From positions 62,001 to 126,000 of the forward strand of contig CANNZV010001843.1 of assembly GCA_947561585.1 (NCBI GenBank): a stretch of 64,000 nt of DNA, given 5' to 3'. The notes below the pieces were generated by a model. The model was not told the DNA's origin. It ran no database searches and was given only the letters and a program-made list of their open reading frames with translations. Numbering within the stretch: position 1 is the stretch's first letter; each line of letters starts with the position of its first letter. This DNA is from Caprella mutica (taxonomy: Eukaryota > Arthropoda > Malacostraca > Amphipoda > Caprellidae). Of this stretch, positions 34,251 to 48,879 are shown in pieces. The position numbers and the translations under genes are program-made.

Positions 34251-36214
34251 GACTCGATTTCTCTTCGCGGTATTTTGACCATTGTTACATTAATATTATT
34301 TTAATTTCAATGATCATTTTATGGATCATATATAGCTACTTTAATATTCAATTGATGGCAATTATGAGTGATTATCATGAAAAATTACCGCACAAACACG
34401 CAAAAAACAAAATACAAATGAATGAGCAATAGGCGGATGATTTAGTTTGTTATAAATTTCGGCTAATTTTGTTCAGTGTGTTGAGCTAGAGTCGAATAAT
34501 ACAGTCATAAATAGGACCAGCGATCATAAATTAGCGTGCCCTTTTGGTCTGATCACCATTATTTTATCGTAGCCTAATGCTTATTATTATCTAGTACAGG
34601 GCTACTTAATCATTAGTAACGGCATCGTTTAAAGGATTAGGAAGGTGCACAAAAGCTGATACCAAAATAAGGAGCTTAGTAATCCACGCCTACCTCCCAA
34701 AGATATAAGATAATATTTTGTTTTCACTCTGCTCATCAAATGAACAATAGATCAACCATTGAGTGAATTTATTAATCGCAAAAACAGGTTTTTCTAAGTT
34801 CGTCATTGATACATCGATTAAAGCATCAACGCCGTGGTTCAACATCTTTGATACATGCTTTCTGCGGAATTAACCGAGTAAAATCTGCGTAATTTCTTCG
34901 TTAATTATTTTTTAACGAAGTGGATCCTAGTTAGCGGGCTGATCATTAGCTTTGTCGGTGCAATGTAGCCGCGGATGCTGATGATAGATTGGATCAGACA
35001 ATACGGCAGGAGTATACCTAGTGACGCAGGCAAGACTAGGCATTTAACAATTTCAGATTATGTTTTTAGGTTGCTCGATGGCGCCCAATAGATCATTCAG
35101 TCTCTGCACTTGCCATTCAGAAGATAACGAGATGAATGTGTTCCTACATTCTACCCAACCTCTACTAATTCTACCCGTGAAATTAGTCTGTATGTGCACA
35201 GCGAACGCCTTGCTAAATTTTCTGCATTCTAGTGCGGACGATTATGATAATGATTTCATTTGTAGAATTTATTAGCAATCATTTAGAAATGTAATTCCAT
35301 GTTTGTATGGTGGAAAAATGCCTGGAGTTGTTCTTCAGGAAGCCGCTAAGTAGTAAGTTAAAGGGCCAGTAAATTAAAAATTAAAACCATCTGATATTGA
35401 TTAGATTTACGATATTTTGCTATTCCAAATAAGAATTGGAGTCTTCATATTGGTGGTCCTATTTTTATTTATAGGTACAAAATAAATTTTAGAATAACAG
35501 AATTGGAAATATCACCAACATGGTTTTTGGCGAATATTTCAATGTAGGTATACGTGTATCTGGCACTAAATTTTGTATTGGAGACATGTGTAGTTTCGAG
35601 GAATTATTATATTGTTAGCATAAACATTATGGCACTGTATGAAATTTTCTTCATGGTTCATCGGACTTGCCATACATGGGGTGCATGACCACAACATGAA
35701 TTAAACTATATTTAACAAGTCAACTTATATAAACACGCTTTGTGGACATTGATAAGTTATGGCTTGACCTTCCATTTATTCTATGATGAAGTATAACGCA
35801 TATACAAAATTTATATACGGATAATATGTTAGGACCTAAATATCAAGTCTATGATAATGAAATCTGAAGATTATTCTGATAGGTGTGTTTGAAATCAATA
35901 AATAAATGAGTCTATGGAATAAATAGTATGAAAGCTGCATTGGTTCTTTAATTTCATAAACGTAATAGTGTTGTTGTTTGAACTTTCGATATATATTACA
36001 AAAATTATTATTTTATCTTATTTTATCATTTTAACCTTAGTTTTAAGAATTCACATACGAAAAATAATTATAACTGCGCATATCTTTATTTCTTCTTCCC
36101 AATAAACAAGATTCTTAAATCAAAACTAAATAAATTTGCGTTCTTACATTTGCCACTAAAAATATCTACCATTAAGTCTACAGTTCCATACATACATACT
36201 CACACTATCAGTCT
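34251..36214. other. AT-rich, gene-free
   Basis: A GC-richer patch (about 34920-35260) contains a 71-codon plus-strand frame without recognisable features. A small hairpin, CTTCGTTAAT..TTAACGAAG, lies at about 34895-34920. No supported gene. Confidence 0.4.
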
Positions 36215-36725
36215 CCTTCACCTGTACCTATTATCTGTTTACTTTACCTATAACTATTTTCTTTTTACTTTCCTGTACCTATTTACTGTCTACTATACCT
36301 ATACCAATTTTCATTTTACTTAACCTATACCTATAATCTGTCTAATACTCTAATTTACCTATACCTATTATATGTCTAATTTACCTATACCTATTATATG
36401 TCTAATTTACCTATACCTATTATATGTCTAATTTACCTATACCTATTATATGTCTAATTTACCTATACCTATTATATGTCTAATTTACCTATACCTATTA
36501 TATGTCTAATTTACCTATACCTATTTACTTTTTAATTTACCTATACCTGTTTACTGTCTACTTTATCTATACCTATTATCTGTCTACTTTAATTATACCT
36601 ATTTACATTATTATACCTATTACCTGTTTATTCGATCATTTCTAATAATTTCTAAGCTTACTCATTATTTAGCTCTTCTCAAGTCTACCTATTTTTGATT
36701 ACCTGTTTACCTAAATCTCCCTAAC
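36215..36725. repeat. TACCTAT-rich repeat with a 26-bp tandem core
   Basis: Degenerate ACCTATACCTATT motifs throughout. From about 36340 to 36530 there is a regular 26-bp unit (CTAATTTACCTATACCTATT plus ATATGT), about seven copies. It is the reverse complement in style of the array at 1-345. Confidence 0.9.
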
Positions 36726-39030
36726 ATTTGAAATGCTGTAATTATTAGAATGATTAATAGATCATTTAACATTTAGCAAACACAATTGGCTGTGAAGTGC
36801 GATATGGCCTAACGAACTGAATGACCTCGAAGTTTTTTTTCAGAATTATTGTCTACATTCTGTAGTTGTTAAAAAAATACAATGGTGGAATGATTCAAAT
36901 ACAGAAAATAGGGTAATTTATGATGAAGTTTTTGTAATTGTTTTTACCGGATGTCCATAAATCATAAAGTTATTAGGTACTATGCGTGAAGAATTACACT
37001 GATATTTTATTTGTGGTTGTTTCAGAATCTGAATAATTCTCGAGTTTGATATAATGTAAGATTATAACTAAACATTCAAGTTAAAAAATAGGTGGTAGGA
37101 GATTTATTGAAAAAAGAGATGGGGGTTTTAAAAAATCATTCCAATTTTAATTTTATTTCGGTGGAGAACATCGGTTGCCTTTACTACTCTGGAACCTCTA
37201 AGGGCTTTTGAAGAACTGGAAAACAGTGCTAACTGTCAGCTTCTAGCACGAGCCATAATGTTTTGGCAGATTTACTTCTCTCGGACTACGAGGCTTGACC
37301 TCTGATCTCAGAAATACGAAGTGTGTGCATAGTTTGCCCTAACAATAACCACTGAAATTAGGGTTGGAGGTGCAATGCGGAGCTGATTGGCTTTTAGAGG
37401 TATTTCAATGCACTCGCTTATTCCTTATGATTTAACCGATATATTTCATTAATACCTTCTATAAGATGAAATGGCAATTAGTTATGGTGACGAAGAAAGT
37501 AGGAATGATATACAATCACTTGACGTACTTACATAATCTTTAGGTCACACAATTTCAAAACTCAGCTTAACACCAGATAATGGAATTTATATCTATAGAT
37601 CCTACAATTAGACATAAAGATCATCTATTTTCCCACCATATCACACAGTTTAGCAAGAGATCAGCGATTTCTCGATGATATGAGAGACGTATAAGTTGTG
37701 TACATAGGACACACAGCCATAATACCTTTATCAGTTACAAGCTCACGTCCCTGTGTTTGCAGTTTCACAATTGAGGCAGCGGTGAAGATAATCCCATTAG
37801 GCATTAAGCTCTCCTAGGCTTATCCCGTAAGATCCACATGCTTTTCTATGGGACCCTAGCTGGTCCAGGGGAACATTGTGGAGCAAGCCTGTGAGCATTG
37901 TATGGAAATGTGATCGGAGGGGAGGTGTTTTTCCTGCACCTATTCAGAATAAACAATTAGTGTTGACGAGTCTATAGCTGCTTCAGAGGATTTTAAACTT
38001 CACTGACCGTACGCAGGTTATTTTTGGAAATGATAGTAGTAGGAATATCTTTGTTTGTTAAATAATATTTAATGAAATTTAATATACAATTGAATTGTAG
38101 GTAAAAAGATTGTTTACATATAAAGATAAACAATTTCTAATATAAGATTCTAATTTAATAACTTTTTGTATACATATTTCTAGATCATAAAGAACTGTAA
38201 AGCCAATCTGATAAAAAAAAAACATATTGTGTGAGGTTATTCTATAACACACTTTGTATATAAGCTATATTAATATTTTTCGATAATATCAACGTATACG
38301 TATACTTTGTGAACTATCGGAAGTTGAATATTTTCCACCCAATTCTTTCTGGGAAATGAGTGCGTACATCTCCTCCCTAAGTTCTGCAATGCTGAAAAAA
38401 GTCACGACATTTATAATTTTGACGCCCTACCTAACTCAATGAACGCGTCTTTACGAAGAGTCTATACACTAAATACGAGCGAGTGGTTTTAGATAATGTA
38501 TTCTGTATTTGCCCATGAGTCACACCCAGAATAAATAAATGACCGCTAGTTTAATAATATAAAGATTATCAATATGAGAAATGTACGGGAGATAGGTACC
38601 AATCCATATAAGGTATGAAACTTCATTATCTTTATATGGTAATGCCACCCACCCACTCAGTTTCAATAAAACAAATCTTGTTAAAATAATGTCAATTTAT
38701 ATCATTTTGTATATTTTATACGCTCATAATCATTCTATAATACAGTCGTATGATTTATTTAAACAATATATATCCATGTTGTATTACTCATTCAATATCA
38801 TTCTAATTGGATATATATATAACATTTTAGAATAGAAATATTGTATAAATTTATCATTACTTTCTAAAAGGATGAACATTATCTATTTATTATTTCTAAT
38901 AGTTTAAATGGTGCTACATTTCATAAAATGCTAATAGTGTAATAATTTAAGATGAACTGCAAATGAATATATGTGATAAAATATATAATAATTTAATGAG
39001 TTAAATATTAACTATTATGTATTTATTCTT

Positions 39031-39076
39031 ACATGATCGAATACGTAGAACCGTCCGATAAATCAGAACATACCCT
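39031..39076. repeat. MITE, AGGGTAAGTTACGAATTAT family, copy H (right end)
   Basis: ACATGATCGAATACGTAGAA then CCGTCCGATAAATCAGAACA and TACCCT; the left end was not found. Confidence 0.55.
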
Positions 39077-39800
39077 ACTTTTATAACATTAAACTGTTAC
39101 ATCAAGATTTATGTGTTGGCTTTTTTTAGGTTAATGTTAATAGATTTTAAAGTATATTTATTCTAAAGTGACTACCAAGTTGATTGATTAAGCGTAAGAT
39201 CACTACCTGAGTTGCGTTAAAGTCTCCTTAAAATGGAACAGACACTCAACGCAACAACTAAAGGTATCACTAAATAATGATATACTTCATTCAATCAATG
39301 GTTAAACTAGTGAAATAATTTATTCATTTGCCTATGCATTTAATATTTTCAACTGTCGGTAGTTGTTAAATCTTTTTCATCCACTTTTCAAGCAGACATG
39401 CTAATGTATTTCAGACTCAAAGAGATAAGTGAACAGGGTACAGAAATGAGTATTTTCCTCAGGTCTGCCCAAGCAAATACCAACATAACAAGAATGCACC
39501 GACCAATCGATTGTATCTGGAACATCATGCCGAGGTGTAAATAGAGCCAGTCAAATAAATCCCGCTGTTAATTTTTCCAGAGCGCATTTTATTATTCCAG
39601 TTGAGGCGCAAGAATGCGCAATGTGGTACAATTGCTTATATCATCGGAGAGCAGTAAATAAACCTATCACATGAAGTGTTGTTGAGCTTGTAAATTGTGG
39701 CCAGTGAGCCAGTCTGCAGAACATGGGTGATTTAGGGCTGTTATTGGGCCTCTGTGGTTTGTATGCACTATGGAACTGGCTTAGCAGAATCTACCAAATT

Positions 39801-39938
39801 GTATGTAGTGTATGTCCGACTCTTTCATATTTTCGATCATATATAGAAAATCTACAAAAATTAACAGTTAAATTATGATTTGTATACAGTTAGTTAATAT
39901 ATGATCGCAAATGTGAAATCGTTCGATAAATCGGAACC
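39801..39938. repeat. MITE, AGGGTAAGTTACGAATTAT family, copy I (degenerate)
   Basis: TTTCATATTTTCGATCATAT faces ATATGATCGCAAATGTGAAA and CGTTCGATAAATCGGAACC. The outermost ends are eroded. Confidence 0.6.
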
Positions 39939-40815
39939 AATCACATTTGGTTGGTTCACTTCACTGATTCAGTGAAGTGACGTAGAAAATATGTGTGCTA
40001 GGCAAGAACTTCAATGAATCATTCAACTGACTATTAATAGAATAAAATATATAATAGTACAGTTTTCCTTACACTGTATGTAGTAAGTACATGTAAGCTA
40101 TAACGTGTTAAAAGTTAAAACTGTTTCATACAATATGGAGGTGAATATGGAGAACCAGGTGAACTATATCACTGCGCAAGTTAACACTTCATTGCGTGAT
40201 TTGTATCAAAAACTAAGGAATAATTTCTTCCAAATACAAATTCTACAACACTATACAGAATATCTTTAATGATAGAAATAGTAAGAACGAATGTTTAAAC
40301 ATTGTCTGTTTTGACAAAATGTATTCTTCATTAATGTCAAATTGGCCACAATAATATAATTTGGATATAAAATAATATAATTTGGCTATAAAAAAATAAA
40401 TTTGGCCATAATAACATAATTTTGTTATAAAATAAAAAAACATAATATTTGTAATTTGTATCACATATTGTACGAGCAATTTAACAGTCTGTTTTTTTTT
40501 CATATTATTGCACAAATAAATTCGGAGAAAATATATCATCGAGGAAAGGAGTAATTTAAATTCTGATTAAATTCACAATTTACAGATCGAAGAAATGATC
40601 ATTTATACATCATTAGACATTATAGATACTAGGAATAAACTGTTCCATTATTGTAATTGCAATATACTTCAGTTCGTGTGTACCATCAAACATGACAGCA
40701 ATTTTAATATTTCAATTTTATCCCAACAAATATAGAAGCTCAATTTTGTAATAATATTTTCCTTTTCTCAGGTTTATTCACAACTGATGGTAAAATAAAA
40801 TGAAATCTAGTTATT

Positions 40816-41200
40816 CAAACCATTTATTGAACTGATATCAGAATAATTTCATATCCATGCTATCAGCTGCTTGCCAAGCGTATTATTAGGTTTAGTGTGA
40901 CGGACAGACAGACACAAACCATTTATTGAACTGATATCAGAATAATTTCATATCCATGCTATCAGCTGCTTGCCAAGCGTATTATTAGGTTAGTGTGACG
41001 GACGGACAGACAGACACAAACCATTTATTGAACTGATATCAGAATAATTTCATATCCATGCTATCAGCTGCTTGCCAAGCGTATTATTAGGTTTAGTGTG
41101 ACGGACAGACAGACACAAACCATTTATTGAACTGATATCAGAATAATTTCATATCCATGCTATCAGCTGCTTACCAGACAAATGTGACGGACAGACAGAC
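40816..41200. repeat. Tandem repeat of about 100 bp, about 4 copies
   Basis: Units start CAAACCATTTATTGAACTGA at 40816, 40915, 41017 and 41116 (99-102 bp), almost identical. Each ends in a GACGGACAGACAGACA microsatellite whose length variation explains the period differences. The last copy is truncated. Confidence 0.95.
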
Positions 41201-41332
41201 GGGTACATAAAAGTGACGCCAAATAGAAAATCATCACAATGCTTGGCCCTGTGTCTTCGATAATGTTAGCGACTGTCTTTTTCACTTTCTTTTAATGTGA
41301 TGACAGGTAAACTCCGCCAATGAGTCATAGCT

Positions 41333-41381
41333 GGGTAAGTTTCGAGTTATCGAACAGTTCCACATTTTCGGTCTTATGAGA
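41333..41381. repeat. MITE, AGGGTAAGTTACGAATTAT family, copy J (left end)
   Basis: GGGTAAGTTTCGAGTTATCG then ACAGTTCCACATTTTCGGTC; the right end was not found. Confidence 0.6.
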
Positions 41382-42014
41382 AGAAGTATGGAAATATGGA
41401 GTTGTCCTATAACTTCGAAAATAACCTAGTTAATCCTGGAAATGCTTATTGAAGCAGATTGAAGGTTGTTTTACAACATGCTTCCGCTAAATCATGAATA
41501 ATACAGCTACAGAATTTATAATAATAATAAAATTGCTTTTCATTTTAAATAATTTTGCACTTTTTAGTTTATTAGAGCAGCTCTTTATTCTTCAATTACA
41601 ATTTTTTATGCGTGGTACAACCGAATTTCCAAACTTGATTTATAATTTTTCCTATTGTATTACATATGATAAATGTAATTTAAATATTTCAAATGAAAAC
41701 TCATGTTCAAAAGTTCACAAAATTGATTGAAACTCGATTAATTTCATCAGACCTAATTATTTATGATATTATAGGTATTTTTCGTCGTTATTAATACTAC
41801 AAATTGTAATTATTTCTTCCAGCTTTCGATTTCTTCAAAAAATCATCCCCAGGAAACCTGAAATATATCTTATTGCTATTTCTACTATTTAAATAGAAGA
41901 AAATAAGATATATTTAGGCTTCCCTGAGGAGGAAATTTTTCTACAAATAGTATCACCAATATAGGCCTATACAGCCTTTGAAACTTGGGTATCTTTTTTT
42001 TTGGTACACCCTGT

Positions 42015-42150
42015 AGTGAGTGCCATCTAGCGAGTGTTTACGGGGTTAAATTGTATCACAAATAGGCCAATAGTGCCATCTAGCGAGTGTTTTCGGAGTT
42101 CAAAATGTATCACAAATAGGCAACTGGCGCCATCTAGTGAGAGGAGTTGC
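42015..42150. repeat. 53-bp repeat with GCCATCTAG core, 2.5 copies
   Basis: GCCATCTAGCGAG at 42022 and 42075 and GCCATCTAGTGAG at 42129, each preceded by related spacer (TATCACAAATAGGC). The core resembles YY1/Pho (GCCAT) and, more loosely, CTCF-type sites. Confidence 0.75.
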
Positions 42151-44464
42151 CAGTGGTAGATTTTCTAACAATGGCGAACCAATAAGCGTCAGAAAAGTGA
42201 GACTTACGAGGCACTAAGGTTATATAATTGCTATACCGTCACCACTGCATTCTCTAATTAACTTCGCTACTTATCGATAATTCAGATAATTTAATGGTGA
42301 GTTATCGGAGGTGACTCTGGGAGTTTTTTCACTGGGTTTGAGTAGGTAGTGTATATAGACTGTGAAATAACCTGATTAAGTAAAGGGTCGTCCAACACTC
42401 TTCAGCATCTCTAAAAAATCACTGACAGTACAACTTGCTTTATCTATTGATGCTAAATCATCATATTGATAGCTAGAGGAATGTATTCATTCAACAATAA
42501 TCTTATAGTTATTTTACAACTAAATATATATATTTAGTTTATTCTTACAAAAAATTTGAGCCATAAGTATTCATTACTATAAAAGGTTGAATACTATAAT
42601 TGTTTCTAAGAAAGTCGATTCAATATTCTTGATATTCCGTAGCGTAGAGCACTAGTTACTGTACATTATGCAACAAATATTCAGCTATAGGTTATTAAAA
42701 TTTCAATGTTGAAACTAGCTAGGTATTTTTAAGTTTCGAGTTTTCGAAAAGAAGGATATCTAATTGTCTATTCATCGCCTGGAACGAAAAGTGAAAAGCC
42801 AAACAATGAATTTTATTAATAACATAATTAATTTATTTAACGATCTGTACTGATAATCTGAATCTTCATGTTATGTTCTTATTGACTAAAAGATCTTATA
42901 TACTTATATTATTGCAAAATGCAATTCTACTACACCCAAAAACACTCTGCGAATTCATTTAACTTCGGAATAAAATCCGCCTGAATACGTAACCAGAATT
43001 TTCGATTGATCTTTACTTTATTTAAGTTATCTTGCACATTAATTTCTAGCACAGTGGAACGATCTGCATTGTGAACATCATAGCTATCCATTTTCCAATT
43101 AATTTAATGTATTTCAAGTTGAGACGAAGAATTTGATAAGACAACGTGTAGCATTCAAAATGTGCGTTCTTGAGGAGGTATCGCACATAATCTCCCTCGG
43201 CAACTCTCCTATCAGTGACGAAATCTCATTGAGGATCCTTTGAACCTCCTACCAAGGTTCTCTGATAAAGTTGTCGGCATCGGATTGATTTAAATGAGGC
43301 TGCATGTCAATATCTTATAAGAGATCAACAGTCGCAGCTTTCGCAGACGTGTTGACAGTACTCAGAACCGATAAGGAATTTTGAACACAGAAGTCGCGAC
43401 GAATGCTAGGATTTAGATATAAAGTTCCAGTATTTATTACTATCTTGACGAGTAGCTTGGGATGTGATTCTGATTCTCAGTTATTAGTTGATAAAGATAG
43501 TGAATACTATTCCATTTAACTGGGTAATCAGAAGACTCTGTGTTACCTAGATAGTATTTCAATAAAGTAAGTGAGTTGTGTTTCATAAAGATATTAACAT
43601 ATCACTATACAACAAAAAGATATCTACTTGAGTTTTAACATCATTATTAATCCTTGTACAAGTAGAACAAGTCCTAATTGTATTATTCAATGAAAGTTTA
43701 TATATAATTTAGAAATTATTTCAAGTAAATCAGAATCATCTTATGAAAGTTTATTATATATACATATAAGTAAAATAAAATATATGGGATCAATAAAGTT
43801 ATACTGTTAAACCATGTTTTCCTATTTTTTTTTACGCGTTTTCTAGTTGGCTCCACAGATAATGATCATTTCCCTACTGTATATAATGAACATTTTCTAA
43901 ACTTAAATGTATCTCACTATTTCAGCTGAGATATATTTTTAATTTAAACATGAACTTTGTATTTTCCTAATATATGCAGAAACCAAGAATTTTCACAAAC
44001 TGAAATAAAGGTTAGAATATCAGAAAACATTCTTAACCTATAGGAGCAAGCCATGGACCTCTAACCCTAGAGCATAGGTTAGGCCACTGGTGTACCATCA
44101 GTTACTTTTGATTTTATGATTTATCTACCTCAGATATTTCAGACACTATTTCGGTATATAGTACCACTGCAGGCATTCCTTTTTATCGGCAACATGAGTA
44201 CTTATTTTTCATAGGGAGTATTTCGAATTGACTTTTCAGTCTGAAAAGGTGAATGCACCTGTAGCCTATAACAACTCCAATAATCTTAGCTTCAGGTGCC
44301 TAGATACGTTCATTAAGACTGTTAATTATAATTCACAATTCATTGGTTAGTTTGCATGCGAAAGTCATTTGAATTGAGAATAACAAAGCTCAATAAAGCA
44401 AGAGTAATGATCAGACCAGCCAGTCAGAATTCCCTGAGCCTTTCTGACGCATCTCATAATACCT

Positions 44465-44722
44465 ACCAAACAGTACCTACCTACCTACCTAACACTACCT
44501 ACCTACCTAACACTACCTACCTACCTAACATTGTACCTAACTACCTAACACTACCTACCTACCTAACACTGTACCTAACTACCTAACACTACCTACCTAC
44601 CTAACACTGTACCTAACTACCTAACACTACCTACCTACCTAACACTGTACCTAACTACCTAACACTACCTACCTACCAAACACTACCTACCTACCTAACA
44701 TTGTACCTAACTACCTAACACT
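44465..44722. repeat. TACCTA / CCTAACAC tandem repeat
   Basis: Alternating TACCTACCTACCTAACAC and TGTACCTAACTACCTAACAC blocks in about ten units. It is not a simple TTAGG telomeric array. Confidence 0.92.
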
Positions 44723-46218
44723 GGAGCAGTATATGCAAGCACTACAAAACTCTATTTATGAAGTGTCACAATCGCCACGATTAGCCAGTACTATAATGAT
44801 TATTTACTGCTGGAAATATAGCGCTGGATAAACAGTAATTATTATCATTATGTATCGGAGACATTGTAGCACTTCTTTATGTTCCAACCAGTGAAAATAC
44901 GCATGCGACTAACAGTCTATGAATGCAAGAAGCCGCTAGGTACATAAAGAAGCTTAACTTGAGTCGAATAACACTCGCTATACAAATGCCAACAAACAAT
45001 TAAAGCTTCTCTGTTAGATTAATTCAAGAGAGTCAAGCTTAAGTGTCAGATAAGGATAGGTTGACCAGGATTGGAGGACGCGGCCAAGTCGCCGACCCAT
45101 GAAGAACTTAATTTCTTGCGATAAGAACGTATACCTCTTGTCACAAAGATAAGAAACTAAGTACGATTGTTTTGATATCATCAATTAAAGAATTCTCCAT
45201 ATGCTGGATGGATTTATCTGTTTAATAGTTATCTATATATAATTTATAAATGTGTATCTTTACGAAATTTAGCGATTGTAAAAGGATGTGTTTAATATAA
45301 ATTAATATAAATAAATTCATGACTGATGGTTAATTTCAGTTTAAATAGTAGTTTAATCACTAATAGTAATAGGGAAACTATAGTTGGAACACATTATTAA
45401 TATTTTTCTTTTTGTACCTACAACATTACTAAAATATGTTAAATAACTGGAGCTATTGGTGACTGTTACAGGAAAAGTATTTTAATTATGTTATATTTTA
45501 AATAACAACCTATACTTTTAATTACTTATGAATACACCAGCTACCCAAATATTGTGACATTATATCACTAAACAATATTCCTTACCTTTCCTTAGTATAT
45601 AAGCCAATCTTAGTATTACATCTAAGTTTCTAGCTGATAGTTCAGAATTGCTTGATTCCCAAGTTGGTTTTTCTGTATCTCTTTCTGCACATCCATCTCC
45701 TTATATTCTTTGTTCATCTATCAGGATTACAAGAGTAAATACTAGGCTTTTTGTTTGCCTATCATAGTTAGCATTTAAATGAGGTGTGAATTCCATCAAT
45801 AACTTCAGTTGGTGGCTAGGTAAGGTACGTGATATCTTTAAATTAAGTAGCTAAGATAAATCTCTCAAATTTATCGACATGTTCTAACTGATGGGCCGAA
45901 GAATCCATTGAATAGACAGGTGCATGCGGGAGCCAGTGTGTCTTCTATTTATATTAATGTCCATTTAAGATACTCAAACGGAGATTTATGGCTGTTTTAT
46001 ACTTTGGAGCATTTATTTAAATTGCTGTAGTTTCCATCAAAGTGTTAGGGCACCTGAATGAAATGGTTTGTAAGTGATATATTGCATTTGTGACGAGGAC
46101 ACACACTCTAACGCCCACAATTGAGTATAAAATAGAAATACTCAGGGAGTTGAGCTGTAATCTTATGAAACACTTCCGCAGACTTTCTAACTTTTCTTTC
46201 TGTTGTTCTGCTCAACAT
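44723..46218. other. AT-rich, gene-free
   Basis: No gene or repeat family recognised. Confidence 0.4.
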
Positions 46219-46796
46219 GACTACCTAGTTTATTGTGTGACTACCTAGTTGATTGTGTGACTACCTAGTTGATTGTGTGACTACCTAGTTGATTGTGCGA
46301 CTACCTAGTTGATTGTGTGACTACCTAGTTGATTGTGTGACTACCTAGTTGATTGTGTGACTACCTAGTTGATTGTGTGACTACCTAGTTGATTGTGTGA
46401 CTACCTAGTTGATTGTGTGACTACCTAGTTGATTGTATGACTACCTAGTTGATTGTGTGACTACTTAGTTGATTGTGTGACTACCTTGTTGATTGTGTGA
46501 CTACCTAATTGATTGTGTGACTACCTAGTTGATTGTGTGACTACCTAGTTGATTGTGTGACTACCTAGTTGATAGTGTGACTACCTAGCTGATTGTGTGA
46601 CTACCTAGTTGATTGTGTGACTACCTAGTTGATTGTGTGACTACCTAGCTGATTGTGTGACTACCTAGTTGATTGTGTGACTACCTAGTTGATTGTGTGA
46701 CTACCTAGTTGATTGTGTGACTACCTAGTTGATTGTGTGACTACTTAGTTGATTGTGTGACTACCTAGTTGATTGTGTGACTACCTAGTTGATTGC
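46219..46796. repeat. 20-bp tandem array, about 29 copies
   Basis: Unit GACTACCTAGTTGATTGTGT with an exact 20-bp period and rare substitutions (CTTAGTT, TGCGA, GATAGTG, TAGCTG). Confidence 0.97.
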
Positions 46797-47633
46797 ATCA
46801 TCTGTACCTACATCAATTAATCTGTATTGATAATTATGAATTTCCGTTTGTACATATTTTAAATTGACTATTTCCCCTAGTTAAATATCTAGTTTTGAAT
46901 TAGCTATAGAGAATTAGCAAGACATATGCTGTAGATTTAGTGTATTCAAAATATTATTGATGGGCACAGACTTTCACCACAGCTGACGATGTTAAAAAGA
47001 GTGCCAGTGTGATGGTCGAGAGATGGTCACTAAATTCTATCATGCATTCGAAAGTGATTTGTTATTTAAGAAATTAATGACTCAATATACGCAACATCCA
47101 TATCGAGCAATTATAATGTTTTTCAAGGTATTCATATTTTTCCAATGAGCAATAAGAGAAAGTGGTCTATTAAAAAAATATTATTGATTTAAAAATATAT
47201 TTGGAATAGGGAGAGCTTCCTGGCACATTCTCAAACATGGCTGTGAGATCAGTCAGACAGACCACGTAAAAGGTGAATGAATATCAGATGAGTTATCTAC
47301 TCGTTTACCTTAACCACATCAGCTCGTATTTTGAAGTCCATTATCCTAATAACACCTCTCGTCCTTCCATTTATATCTTGTATCGTCAGTTGACTTCAAA
47401 GACGCGGCATCTTGTGTTGACGCTGCACTTTACATACAAATTGGCAAGCAGAACAAACAGCGCAAGGCTGCGGTAAAAGGGCCACACTTTTGTACCATGG
47501 TAGCATTCTTTCTCACACTTTGTGTCACAAACCACTACTACAATATAGCACTCATAATGCATAAATTATTTGCCTGCCAGAAAAATGTTTTCAATTGCAG
47601 GTAACAGATCATATCTTTTGAAATTAGAACTAT

Positions 47634-47807
47634 AGGGTTACTTGCTAATTGTCGGTCAGGTCAAATTTTTGGTGCTACTCGAGAGAAGTATATATTGAAC
47701 ATTTTATCTCAATATTTCAACTGATATAACGCCTTAAAATGTTAAATTATATATGTGTTTCTATGACCAAACATAAGGAACTAGCCAATAATTCGTAATT
47801 TACCCTA
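47634..47807. mobile_element. MITE, AGGGTAAGTTACGAATTAT family, copy K
   Basis: Left AGGGTTACTTGCTAATTGTC; right ATGACCAAACATAAGGAACT then CCAATAATTCGTAATTTACC and CT. The interior is diverged. Confidence 0.65.
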
Positions 47808-48879
47808 AAATGTTGCTCTGTGCTGCGTAATCTTGGTTCCTCATAATCTAATTTTATTTGATTCAGGAAGTTATATTTTGGAAGAATATAATTTGCTGTC
47901 GTAAATTTATGTTTATTTTTAGTATTATTTAATAGAAGTTTAGCAATAAAATGACATTATTTGTCATCCATGACCAAATAAGTCAACATTTAGTCAACAA
48001 TTATGAAATAACGTTCAATATCAACAATATAAAACCATGTTTAAATTAGTTTCTATATAATTCATACATAAATCGGTAACACCATAGCTAATGTCCCATT
48101 AATTATTTTAAATTAGATATCCATTACTAAATTTACCAGTTCAATAATTTAACGAAACATTAATAATAGGTTACTTCCAAACAGCAAATATGATAATGAT
48201 ATGGAGAGACTGGAGATATTCTCAAACGTGGTAATCATACCTTTTACGGACAATTAGCAAGCAGAGTAACATTTTAGATTGGATTTTACACACTTATAGA
48301 CTAAGAAAACCTTCTCAACCGGACTGCACAAGTCTCTAAAGTACGGACATTCTTACAACCTCCTTACGTGTTCTGGGTACTAACGATACAATTATCATTG
48401 TCGGAACTTTGAATTACAAATGGACAATATGTCGCCCGAGCATTGTCCCTGCAAGATATTGCTCTAATAATTTCTCAAGCTAGGTACTAAATCTATAATA
48501 ACAATATATTATTATCTTGATTTCAATTCACAGTTTCTCATTTCGGTAAATTTAGTAAGCGGTAAATAAATAATTTAAAGAATTATTCTTTACCGCTGAA
48601 CCGTTTGGTTTTATTAAATAGCTTTTAAATGTCAATGACTACAATAATTATTATTGGTACCAATGGCACATTATTATTATCTTTGAAAATACCTCGCCCT
48701 TGACCAAAGGTAGGTTCCATGAACAGGTATACTGTATATTATTTATAGAGTTTTTTGCCAACATATACCACGTAGTTATAGGCAATTATGTGATACATGT
48801 TAGTATAATAAATTACCCACCTAATTATACCTAAATCGGAACTATTCAATTTATTAATTACCGATTAAAGATGGAAATG

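Larger units (their letters stand above)
36726..40815. other. AT-rich, gene-free
   Basis: Includes GC-richer patches at about 37160-37420 and 37740-37960 with no recognised protein, and two MITE remnants (39031-39076, 39801-39938). Imperfect ATAATTTGGCTATAAAA repetition lies at about 40350-40430. No supported exon. Confidence 0.45.
41201..44464. other. AT-rich, gene-free
   Basis: Contains a MITE left end (41333-41381), a 53-bp repeat (42015-42150) and a GC-richer patch (about 43130-43290) with no identified product. No supported exon. Confidence 0.45.

Noticed and set aside
44465..44722. Interstitial telomeric repeat (TTAGG/CCTAA)
   Set aside because: CCTAA words occur, but the repeat is built from TACCTA and CTAACAC blocks, not contiguous CCTAA units.
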